Source: Clostridia bacterium
GTDB lineage: Bacteria > Bacillota > Clostridia > Christensenellales > Borkfalkiaceae
Assembly: GCA_029052615.1 (NCBI GenBank)
Contig: JAIDIR010000123.1
Span: 1-8,863, forward strand
Reading direction: 5' to 3'
Length of the DNA: 8,863 nucleotides
The position numbers and the translations under genes were made by a program. Under the pieces are notes generated by a model. That model had not been told where the DNA came from. It saw nothing but the letters and a program-made list of their open reading frames with translations, and ran no database searches. This document shows, piece after piece, positions 1 to 6,395 of the stretch; within the stretch, counting starts at the first letter, position 1, and each line of letters begins with the position of its first letter.

Positions 1-83
1 CAACCACCTACCACCCCTCGCCATGATCCAATGTCATGACTCCCAAGATATCCCCCCGTAAACACCCCCCCCCCCCCCCCCCC
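1..83. other. C-rich low-complexity left end with 19-C homopolymer, probable sequencing/assembly artefact
   Basis: The first 60 bases are strongly strand-asymmetric (about 27 C against 6 G), and positions 65-83 are an uninterrupted run of 19 C. This is unlike anything else in the window. Read on the other strand, it is a contig 3' end finishing in poly-G, which is a known artefact of two-colour Illumina chemistry. No gene or promoter can be recognised in it. The short ATG-initiated frame at 23 stops at 59-61. Sequence left of position 84 should not be trusted for start-site or promoter calls. A genuine C-rich repeat cannot be ruled out from the sequence alone. Confidence 0.6.
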
Positions 84-220
84 AAGCACTTTTAAGAAAT
101 AAGCAAAGCGCAGTTAAAAAGGCTTTGCTTTATATACTCACGCCCATATTCTGTGCCGCACTGTGTGTAGGCGCAGTTTTTTCGTTTTTAAAAGCCGATA
201 GGGGAGTAAACGCAACGGCG
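84..220 (+). other. Signal-peptide coding region including probable upstream n-region
   Basis: From position 86 the in-frame codons read ALLRNKQSAVKKA and continue into LLYILTPIFCAALCVGAVFSFLKA. This is a basic n-region followed by a hydrophobic core of about 20 residues. Starting at TTG 125 would keep the hydrophobic core but remove all the positive charges before it, which argues that translation begins further upstream. No ATG, GTG or TTG lies in frame between the C run and position 125. A signal-peptidase I site is plausible around the AxA-like residues near GVNATAATA, but I cannot place it exactly. Confidence 0.6.
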
Positions 221-3200
221 GCAACCGCTTCCCACGGCGCATATCTCGATTTGAGTGGCGGAACAAAATTTTTAACCGCTTTCAGCGGCGCGCAGAATGA
301 AAATCTGTATCTCGGCGGTTACGACGGCAAACCCGTAAAGTGGCGCGTGCTTTCAAAAGAGGATTCGAAATACGGCGCAAGCAATACTTTGCTGTTATTT
401 TCAGACAGTACGCTGGGTGAAGTTGCTTTGAATGATATCACTACGGACGCATTTTACGGCACGAGTAAGCTACGCGCTTATTTAAACGGCGGCTATTATA
501 ATGATACCAAGACTACTTTAAACGGTTACATAGCTGATAACGCTTCGCTATCAAAAACCCTTTTCAGCGATATAAACGTTATGCCGCTAAGCACGGCAAA
601 GGAGTTTTATACATACGAATGCGTGCGAGTAGGTATAACGCAAAGTGTAAGTAGCTACCCTATGCTTAGAACAACGGGTAATATTTTCGATAATAGTACG
701 GTAGCAAGTAAATACAATAAGAATCTGATTTCCGCAAGGAACGTAAATACAAAAACAAAAGAAAGTAGTAACGTCAATTTTACTACATTATTTGATACTA
801 ATGATGGTATAAAAGAAACTATCAGGGGTGATATACTTTTTCCGCTGGACTATGACGATGTGATGAAAGCGGAATACGGCTTTGTCGGTCCAAACGGTGG
901 TTATTTAGATCAACAGCAATTTGATATATTCAGAACGCAGGCTGATAATTATAAAAGTATCGGATATAAAGCCGGATATTTAAATTCTTGGGACGTTGGT
1001 AAATATTATCAACAACATCCTAGTGAAAAAGCAACTTGTGGTCTTACGTTTGACGGTGATTATGCTGTAAGCACTGTTGATACTTTAAATGCTACTGATA
1101 ATAAGTTATATCATTTAAGGAATACTTTTGTATCGTTTGTTGCCACCGATGCCGACAGAAGCGGATGCTTGATTGTTTGTAATAATAATATTGACTTTTA
1201 TGTGAGCTGCGGTACAGATGCTTCATGCGCCCGCCCCGCAAGCGTTTTGGATATGTCCAAAATCGGCTATATAACTCCTGCAAGTTTAGGCGCAAGTTTT
1301 GCCTCGGCAAGCGCGTTTACTACCGATAAGCCCGAATATAAGCTTTTCCTTAAAGACGCTCAAATGGGCGATAACAGCAAAAAAGCAAATGCCCTCTATT
1401 CGATTTCGGGCAATACGCTTAAACTTTCCTACAACAATCCCACGGGCAAGAGCTCGGGTAAGCTTGTAATGCTGCTTTCGGATAAAACCAAGTCGGACGG
1501 TTCGGTGGCTTATCAGGCGGCAAAGGCAATAAGCGCCTCGGCAACGGCAGACCACTACGTAACAGAATCCTTTACTCTGCCCTCTGGCATCGATATGAGT
1601 AACTACAACGTTTCCGTATTGTTCACTTCGGATACGAGCGGTAACTATACGGATAACGGCGCAAACGCAACCGAAACGATAATCGCATCCTACACCGTAT
1701 CCAACGGCATTCCCGCTCCGCAGGATATAAACGGTCTGGAATACGACGGCAAATGCAAGTGGATAGGAAGCCTCGGCGACAAGGCTCCCGACTGGGTAAT
1801 CACGGACATATACTGCAATTCCTCGTATATGACGGTTGAAAAGATTATGTACACGGGCGTAGGCGAGGACGCCGAGGAAGAGGACGTTACCGACAGCGGC
1901 ACGAGCGCTATAGTCAACGCGGGCAAGTACGTTATAACTATGAAGCTTGCAAGCGGACAGACGTGGAGCGGCACCGACCCGACTGACGATAAGACCTTTA
2001 CTATAAACGTCGGGCAAAAGAAATCGACAGTCAAGCCGAAAAAGAAGGACGGCGAACCCGAGAAGATACCGTTCGACAGCGAAGGACTGCCCGAGCTTAT
2101 TCAGGACGAGGGCGGAACCGCCGGTACGTTTACCTGGGACGAGGGCGAGGAAGCAACCGCAGGCACCAAAAAGTACAAGTGGACCTTCACGCCCGAGTCG
2201 GACAACTACACCACCGAACACGGCGAAATGGAGTTGACTTACATAGGGCGCGAAATGACGGGTATTTCCGCAACGTTTGACACGGAAAAAGCCGCGACAA
2301 CGCCCATATATACCAGTACTTCGGACGATCTTTTAAAGACTTATATAGTCGTTACGGCTACGTATTCGGACGGAAAATCTGGCACGATAACAACTTATAA
2401 GTTTGAAATAGACACGATTGACGGCAAGCTGGAAGAGGGCGACAACACGCTTATAATAACGACCAACGACGATTCGCAGACCTGCGAGTTGACAATACCC
2501 GACGTTATTGCCGTAGTCGTTGACAAGATAAATTCGGTCACGCTGGAAACAAAGGAATTCACCTATCCAGTGACTGCCGACGACATCAAGGAAAAGATAA
2601 CTGCCGTAAACGTGCACTGGAACGACAACAAGTCGGGCAAGATGGAAGATTTAACCGACGTCACCGTTTCGGGTACGCTTAACGCGGCAAATAAGGTCAC
2701 GATAACCATAGGCATCGACGGAACAGAACTTACCAAGACGGTAGATATTAAAATCAATCAGGGAGAGTACAAGATTGACGAGGACTTGTTCAAGGACAAG
2801 AGCGCGACGTATACGGGCTCTGCGTTCGACCCCGAAGGCTGGATAGACGAGGATGAACTGCCCGAAGGCGTAACCGTTACTTATACCTGCGACGACTGGG
2901 TATCGCTGGGCGAACACACCGTTACGGCAAAATTCTCGCATACCAACGCCAACTATAAGGCTATTGGGGATATGACCGCAAAGCTGACTATAAGCAACAA
3001 GCCCGCGCACGATATGACGGGTACGGAGTTCAAGCCCGAAGCGGGCGGCGGACTTACCTCGGACGGCAAGGGCGGTTATACCGGCACTTACAGCCCCGAC
3101 GGCGGCTACGATATCAGCATAGACCCCGACACGTTGCCCGACGGCGTTACTATCAAGGATACGACCATAAAGAAAAAGAATCCCGAAACTCAGGAGTGGG

Positions 3201-5692
3201 AGCCCGTTGACAAGATAGACGGCGCGGGCGAGTACAAGGTTGACGTAACCTTTGACGGCGGCGACGATTATCAGGATGTTGAAGGTATGAGCACTACTGT
3301 TACTATCGCCAAGGGCACGCACGATATGGACGGCGCAACCATCACGCCTACGGGCGAAAGCACAAGCGGCGGCTTGAAGCCTGCGGCAAACGGCGGATAT
3401 ACCGGCACCTACAACCCCGACGGCGGCTTCGTGCTGGATGTCGATACCGAAAGCCTGCCCGACGGCGTTACGCCCAAGGCGCCCGTTTACAAGAAGTACA
3501 CGGGTAAGGGCAAGCCCGAATTCAAGGCTGACGGCACTCCTAAGGACCCCACCAAGTGGGAGCCCGTTTCGGAAATAAGCGGCGCGGGTGATTACATTGT
3601 CGAAGTCGGCTTCGATTACGACGAGGACAATTACGAGGAAATCAAGCCCGTCAGCGCGGTAGTAAATATCGCAAAGGCTGACGTGGAAATTCCCGAGGAT
3701 ACGTTTAAGGGTGGCACCGTTCTCAGCGACGGCTCCGCGCACAAGGTTGAAGTCAAAGAACTTCCCGAAGGCGTTAAGTCTGTCGTATACGAGTACGTTG
3801 ACAAGAACGGCAAGACGGTTAAAACGAGCACGCCTCCCGAATTTACCGACCCCGGCGACTACGTCGTTAAGGCGTATTTCGAGCCCGAGGACGCGGACAA
3901 CTACAACGAAATAGAGCCCGTTGAAATCACTTTGAAAATCAGCGACGCGGTTGTGGAAAGCATTTCCGCAAAGGTGGAGGACGGCGCGGCGTTTAATACC
4001 GCAAATACTCTGGACGAGTTGAAAGCTAAACTGACCGCCGAAATAGAATACAACAACGGCAAGAAGGAAAGCGTTAAAGTTGCAGATTTGGAAATTACTT
4101 GCGACAAGCTTCGCGACGGCAACAAGTTCAAGGCAGGTCCCGTAAGCGTTACCGTCAAGTATACGGACGAGTTAGGCAACGAGGTTTCTACTGTAGTCAA
4201 TATTACGGTGCAGAAGGTCAAGGTTGCTCTGCCTACGTTCAAGGGCGGGCTTGGCTATACCGGCTTTACGGTAAAACCTTCCGCTGAAAACTTTAACGGC
4301 TATGATAACGTGTTGATGACATTCGTCACCGACAAGCTGCAGAGCGGTTTGGCGGTTGGCACATATAAGGCAGTGTTTGCTCTGAACGACTACGAAAATT
4401 ACGAGTGGGCTACGACAACTACCGTGAGCAAAAAAGTGTTTGCCGCGGTGGTATACGACGGCGAAGTCACGCTTCTTGCAAACGAAGTAGCGGTTGACTG
4501 GAACATAGCAAGGGCGGTACTTACCGCGACCAGGAAGGACGGCGCGCTTCCCGTATTTGCAAGTGAAAGCTATATAGGCGCATTTGCGGACGTAGTAACC
4601 CTGAAGTACTATAAGGACGAAGCTTGCACGGAGGAAGTTCCTGCGGAAGAGCTTAAGTACGAAACGCAATACTACGTAAAGGCGGAGCTTCTCGACACCG
4701 AAAACTTTGAACTCGACAGCAGTGCGGCGCAGTACACCGTAAAATCGTTCGGTTATACGACCCCTGCAAAGGAGCTTACCGGCTTCGAAAAGGTGCTGGC
4801 TGTATTAAAGGCAAACTGGCTGTGGATAGTTATCGCGGTCGTTGCGTTAATACTTCTCATACTTATAATCGCACTTGCGGTACGTTCTTCCAAGAAAAAG
4901 CGTGAGCGTGAAGAGCGCAGACTTGCCGAGGAAAAGGCGGAGCGCGAGCGCAAGGAAGAAGAACGCGAACGCAGGGAAGAGGAGCGCAGACAGCGCGAGG
5001 AAGAGCGCAGGCGCGAGGAACGCGAGGAGCGTATGGCGGCGCGCATGGCTCAGCCTCAGATGATGATGTCGCAGATGCCTATGCAACAGTCTATGCCTCA
5101 ATCCGCACCTCAGGTACAGGCGGCGGCACAGCCCATGGCGGCGGGCGGCGGCTCGATAAGCGAGGCAATGTTTATGCAGATGCAGGCTGAATTCGCCACC
5201 ATGAAGGCGGAACAGGCGGCGATGAGGGCGGAGCAGACCGCAAGGGCGCTTACCGAACAGCAGATTGCTCAGGCAAAAACCGATATGCAGCTTGCGAATA
5301 TTTTTAACCGCTTGGGCGGCGAACAGACCGTGCAGGGCGGCGTTGGCGGCGTTTCTATGCAGGCGCTGACCGAGCTTGTCGAGGCAACCGTTAAAAAGGT
5401 GATGGCGGGCGAAAAGTCTGCGGCGCAGCCCGCAGCGCCCGAAGGCGCGGCGCCCGCAGCGACGCAGGTGCCTCCCGACGCGGTTATGACTACGGTGACT
5501 ACAACCAAGATTGACACGACCAAGAAGCCCGCGCAGAACGCGCAGGCGCAGGCTCCCGTGAGGACGGTGGTGCGCAACGTCGTGGCGCCTATGCCCGTCG
5601 ACGACGGCAGGGTATTCGACGTGGGCGGCTTCTATAAGCCCGCCGACCCTATGACCGATATGGTAAACGGCGAGGACGAAAGTAAAGATTAA
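125..5692 (+). CDS. Giant surface protein: DUF6273-like domain, Ig/MBG-like modules, TM helix and long cytosolic coiled tail
   Basis: The readable product is 1855 aa. Numbering is from TTG at 125, the first possible start codon after the C run. The frame is open back to position 62, and the 14 residues before TTG include RNKQSAVKK, a typical basic signal-peptide n-region. The hydrophobic core is LYILTPIFCAALCVGAVFSF, so the true start is probably lost to the left and there is no visible Shine-Dalgarno.

Ectodomain: a DUF6273-like domain at about 58-383 (KWRVL at 72-76, KLRAYLN at 115-121, ARPASVLDMSKI at 369-380), then a beta domain at about 406-525. Ig-like modules follow at about 533-629, 645-708, 711-791 and 800-877. 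MBG-like modules are at 882-961, 962-1065, 1066-1185 and 1186-1274. Further Ig/MBG-like modules are at 1276-1362, about 1366-1441 and 1442-1547. A single TM helix spans about 1565-1586, followed by basic residues.

The cytosolic tail (1587-1855) has a charged helix, a coiled coil and a Pro/Ala-rich end. There is no LPXTG sorting signal. I infer an adhesin or stalk-type envelope protein; its ligand and function are unknown. DUF6273 has no established function. Confidence 0.93.
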   Translation: MLYILTPIFCAALCVGAVFSFLKADRGVNATAATASHGAYLDLSGGTKFLTAFSGAQNENLYLGGYDGKPVKWRVLSKEDSKYGASNTLLLFSDSTLGEVALNDITTDAFYGTSKLRAYLNGGYYNDTKTTLNGYIADNASLSKTLFSDINVMPLSTAKEFYTYECVRVGITQSVSSYPMLRTTGNIFDNSTVASKYNKNLISARNVNTKTKESSNVNFTTLFDTNDGIKETIRGDILFPLDYDDVMKAEYGFVGPNGGYLDQQQFDIFRTQADNYKSIGYKAGYLNSWDVGKYYQQHPSEKATCGLTFDGDYAVSTVDTLNATDNKLYHLRNTFVSFVATDADRSGCLIVCNNNIDFYVSCGTDASCARPASVLDMSKIGYITPASLGASFASASAFTTDKPEYKLFLKDAQMGDNSKKANALYSISGNTLKLSYNNPTGKSSGKLVMLLSDKTKSDGSVAYQAAKAISASATADHYVTESFTLPSGIDMSNYNVSVLFTSDTSGNYTDNGANATETIIASYTVSNGIPAPQDINGLEYDGKCKWIGSLGDKAPDWVITDIYCNSSYMTVEKIMYTGVGEDAEEEDVTDSGTSAIVNAGKYVITMKLASGQTWSGTDPTDDKTFTINVGQKKSTVKPKKKDGEPEKIPFDSEGLPELIQDEGGTAGTFTWDEGEEATAGTKKYKWTFTPESDNYTTEHGEMELTYIGREMTGISATFDTEKAATTPIYTSTSDDLLKTYIVVTATYSDGKSGTITTYKFEIDTIDGKLEEGDNTLIITTNDDSQTCELTIPDVIAVVVDKINSVTLETKEFTYPVTADDIKEKITAVNVHWNDNKSGKMEDLTDVTVSGTLNAANKVTITIGIDGTELTKTVDIKINQGEYKIDEDLFKDKSATYTGSAFDPEGWIDEDELPEGVTVTYTCDDWVSLGEHTVTAKFSHTNANYKAIGDMTAKLTISNKPAHDMTGTEFKPEAGGGLTSDGKGGYTGTYSPDGGYDISIDPDTLPDGVTIKDTTIKKKNPETQEWEPVDKIDGAGEYKVDVTFDGGDDYQDVEGMSTTVTIAKGTHDMDGATITPTGESTSGGLKPAANGGYTGTYNPDGGFVLDVDTESLPDGVTPKAPVYKKYTGKGKPEFKADGTPKDPTKWEPVSEISGAGDYIVEVGFDYDEDNYEEIKPVSAVVNIAKADVEIPEDTFKGGTVLSDGSAHKVEVKELPEGVKSVVYEYVDKNGKTVKTSTPPEFTDPGDYVVKAYFEPEDADNYNEIEPVEITLKISDAVVESISAKVEDGAAFNTANTLDELKAKLTAEIEYNNGKKESVKVADLEITCDKLRDGNKFKAGPVSVTVKYTDELGNEVSTVVNITVQKVKVALPTFKGGLGYTGFTVKPSAENFNGYDNVLMTFVTDKLQSGLAVGTYKAVFALNDYENYEWATTTTVSKKVFAAVVYDGEVTLLANEVAVDWNIARAVLTATRKDGALPVFASESYIGAFADVVTLKYYKDEACTEEVPAEELKYETQYYVKAELLDTENFELDSSAAQYTVKSFGYTTPAKELTGFEKVLAVLKANWLWIVIAVVALILLILIIALAVRSSKKKREREERRLAEEKAERERKEEERERREEERRQREEERRREEREERMAARMAQPQMMMSQMPMQQSMPQSAPQVQAAAQPMAAGGGSISEAMFMQMQAEFATMKAEQAAMRAEQTARALTEQQIAQAKTDMQLANIFNRLGGEQTVQGGVGGVSMQALTELVEATVKKVMAGEKSAAQPAAPEGAAPAATQVPPDAVMTTVTTTKIDTTKKPAQNAQAQAPVRTVVRNVVAPMPVDDGRVFDVGGFYKPADPMTDMVNGEDESKD
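3008..3679 (+). repeat. Tandem pair of diverged MBG-like modules (PDGG repeat) within the giant surface protein
   Basis: Two adjacent modules, residues 962-1065 (3008-3319) and 1066-1185 (3320-3679), share the same order of landmarks: HDM(T/D)G, then GGYTGTY(S/N)PDGG, then LPDGV, then WEPV, then GAG(E/D)Y, then (D/N)Y with a closing IAK. At DNA level, 3071-3110 and 3392-3431 match at 36 of 40 bases. The second copy carries an insertion of about 16 residues (GKGKPEFKADGTPKDP region) before WEPV. The flanking modules 882-961 and 1186-1274 share only the LP(E/D)GV core and the closing NY motif. The array therefore appears to have grown by duplication. Confidence 0.85.
4817..4882 (+). other. Single transmembrane helix of the giant surface protein
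   Basis: Residues 1565-1586 run from WLW through an unbroken Ile/Leu/Val/Ala stretch to AV, followed at once by RSSKKKRER. The positive-inside rule puts the Ig-like array outside and the C-terminal 269 residues inside the cell. The helix is preceded by the amphipathic segment FEKVLAVLKAN. Confidence 0.92.
4892..5044 (+). other. ER/K-type charged helix (possible single alpha-helix) in the cytosolic tail
   Basis: Residues 1590-1640 are almost entirely Glu, Arg and Lys, with many E-to-R/K pairs three or four positions apart (for example KEEERERREEERRQREEERR). This composition is characteristic of stable single alpha-helices (ER/K motifs), which act as rigid rods of about 0.15 nm per residue; 51 residues would give roughly 7-8 nm. 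The segment starts directly after the membrane helix. There are almost no hydrophobic a/d positions (one Leu, a few Ala), so an ordinary coiled coil is less likely. Confidence 0.75.
5153..5314 (+). other. Predicted coiled coil with M/I heptads in the cytosolic tail
   Basis: Residues 1677-1730 are helix-forming and free of Pro and Gly after the start. They show a seven-residue period: MKAEQAA, MRAEQTA, RALTEQQ, IAQAKTD, MQLANIF. The a-position reads M, M, R, I, M. This suggests a short oligomerising coiled coil. It is separated from the ER/K helix by a Met/Gln/Pro/Ala-rich linker (1641-1676). A second short amphipathic helix follows at 1744-1760 (QALTELVEATVKKVM). Confidence 0.65.
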
Positions 5693-5697
5693 AAACG

Positions 5698-5730
5698 AGA
5701 GCCGCGCGGCAAGCTGCCGCGCGGCTCTTT
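5698..5730 (+). terminator. Intrinsic terminator after the giant surface-protein gene
   Basis: A perfect 13-bp stem (AGAGCCGCGCGGC at 5698-5710 with GCCGCGCGGCTCT at 5716-5728) closes a 5-nt loop, AAGCT, six bases past the stop codon. The following T tract is short (three T, then CG), so termination depends on the very GC-rich stem. The AAAAA before the stem would supply a U tract on the opposite strand, so the hairpin may work in both directions. Each arm contains GCCGCGCGGC, which is itself a palindrome. Confidence 0.82.
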
Positions 5731-5737
5731 CGCATGC

Positions 5738-5766
5738 TTGCAATTTTTTGCGCGGCGGTGTATAAT
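5738..5766 (+). promoter_or_regulatory. Sigma-A-type promoter for the XRE regulator gene, likely producing a leaderless mRNA
   Basis: A -35 box TTGCAA (5738-5743) and a perfect -10 box TATAAT (5761-5766) are separated by 17 bp, the optimal spacing. The expected transcription start, six or seven bases past the -10 box, falls at about 5772-5774, on or beside the ATG at 5773. No Shine-Dalgarno sequence fits; the only G-rich bases (5767-5770) are two bases from the ATG. The promoter starts eight bases after the preceding terminator hairpin. Confidence 0.8.
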
Positions 5767-5772
5767 GGGGCT

Positions 5773-6315
5773 ATGGTTGAATTCGGCGAAAGAATTTATA
5801 ATCTGAGAAGGAAGAGCGGCTTGTCGCAGGAGGAGTTTGCTATTAAGCTGGGCGTGTCGCGCCAGGCGGTTTCCAAGTGGGAGACGGGGCAGAGCGTTCC
5901 GGACTCCGAAAAGGCGGCGGCGATAGGCGCGTATTTCGGCGTTAGCCTTGACTGGCTGATTAACGGCACGGAAACGGCGGAGCCCGTCGCACAACCCGTC
6001 GCTGAGTCTGAAAAGCAGCCCGCAGTCGTGCCCGAAGCTTCCGAAGTCAAGCCCGTAAAAAAGAAGTCGGGCGTGGTCAGGGCACTTATAATCGCGGGCA
6101 TAATCACGCTTGCGTTTATCGGCGTCAACGCGCTTTCGGCGTTTATATTCATGCTTGCCGTAATGAAGTCGGCAAACCTTGCGGACCCTTCGACCTTCTA
6201 TATGCTTTTGATAGTGGTGCCGGGGTGGGCGGTTACGTTTTTGATAGCGTTTATCGTCAGCGTGATTGTAATCAAAAAAAGAGCAAAAAGAAATAAAAAT
6301 AAACCGCCGCAATAG
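5773..6315 (+). CDS. XRE-family helix-turn-helix regulator with two C-terminal membrane helices
   Basis: This 180-aa protein has an N-terminal Cro/CI-type HTH domain (about 5-63). The scaffold helix is SQEEFAIKLGV (18-28) and the recognition helix SRQAVSKWETG (29-39); the domain ends with the usual FGVSLDWLI(N)G. A Pro/Glu/Ala-rich linker of about 35 residues follows, then a basic VKKK patch, TM helix 1 at about 102-130, TM helix 2 at about 142-167, and a basic tail (KKRAKRNKNK). Both ends should face the cytosol. It is expected to bind DNA as a dimer while tethered to the membrane.

I chose ATG 5773 over the in-frame ATG at 5734 for two reasons. The HTH family usually starts right at this point, and the promoter's -10 box lies between the two ATGs. 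Proteins with this layout are common in Clostridia, but their signals are mostly unknown; target genes cannot be named. It stands between two surface-protein genes and has its own promoter and terminator. Confidence 0.93.
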   Translation: MVEFGERIYNLRRKSGLSQEEFAIKLGVSRQAVSKWETGQSVPDSEKAAAIGAYFGVSLDWLINGTETAEPVAQPVAESEKQPAVVPEASEVKPVKKKSGVVRALIIAGIITLAFIGVNALSAFIFMLAVMKSANLADPSTFYMLLIVVPGWAVTFLIAFIVSVIVIKKRAKRNKNKPPQ

Positions 6316-6325
6316 GCGGTTTTTT
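6301..6325 (+). terminator. Intrinsic terminator overlapping the 3' end of the XRE regulator gene
   Basis: The stem AAACCGCC (6301-6308) pairs with GGCGGTTT (6315-6322) around the 6-nt loop GCAATA, and the T run continues to 6325. The last codons of the gene (Lys-Pro-Pro-Gln) form the left arm and loop, and the TAG stop spans the loop and the first base of the right arm. This is a compact canonical hairpin with a U tract on the + strand. Confidence 0.88.
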
Positions 6326-6366
6326 AATTTGCAAGGTTAAGTTGACAGATTGTAAAGCGGCGTTGC

Positions 6367-6395
6367 TTGTATTTTATTTTTGCACATAATAAAAT
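6367..6395 (+). promoter_or_regulatory. Candidate promoter for the BspA-like lipoprotein gene
   Basis: TTGTAT (6367-6372) and TAAAAT (6390-6395) are 17 bp apart in an AT-rich gap. The -10 box differs from consensus at one base; the -35 matches only TTG. The predicted start near 6402 would leave a leader of about 30 nt containing the Shine-Dalgarno site. Alternatives are present: a consensus TTGACA at 6342-6347 without a well-spaced -10, and TATACT at 6410-6415 without a good -35. The exact promoter is uncertain. Confidence 0.4.

Noticed and set aside
1286..2221. Reverse-strand open frame (311 codons)
   Set aside because: Antisense to the surface-protein gene, Cys/Arg/Val-rich without any family signature, and with no ribosome binding site or promoter; a shadow.
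2651..3742. Long reverse-strand open frame (363 codons)
   Set aside because: It lies wholly opposite the Ig/MBG-like array. Its translation has no recognisable domain and the + strand frame is clearly coding, so this is a codon-bias shadow.
4740..4900. LPXTG-type sortase anchor at the membrane helix
   Set aside because: No LPxTG-like pentapeptide precedes the hydrophobic segment, and the tail after it is far too long for a sorting signal.
4890..5040. CRISPR or DNA-level satellite in the GAAGAGCGCAG-like repeats
   Set aside because: The repetition follows Glu/Arg codons within an open frame, spacing is irregular and no spacer structure exists.
4875..5063. Small + strand frame overlapping the charged helix region
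   Set aside because: A frame-shifted reading of the repetitive E/R codons; the main frame continues through it.
4847..5743. Reverse-strand open frame (298 codons) rich in Arg, His and Leu
   Set aside because: It mirrors the E/R-rich and Ala-rich tail codons, and its start lies inside the intergenic terminator and promoter region; a shadow.
5734..5772. Upstream ATG giving a 13-residue longer XRE protein
   Set aside because: The TATAAT box lies between this ATG and 5773, the HTH family begins at the second Met, and no Shine-Dalgarno precedes 5734.
6342..6347. Consensus -35 box TTGACA
   Set aside because: At 16-19 bp spacing the sequence offers only GCTTGT/TTGTAT-like -10 candidates, so no complete promoter can be supported here.
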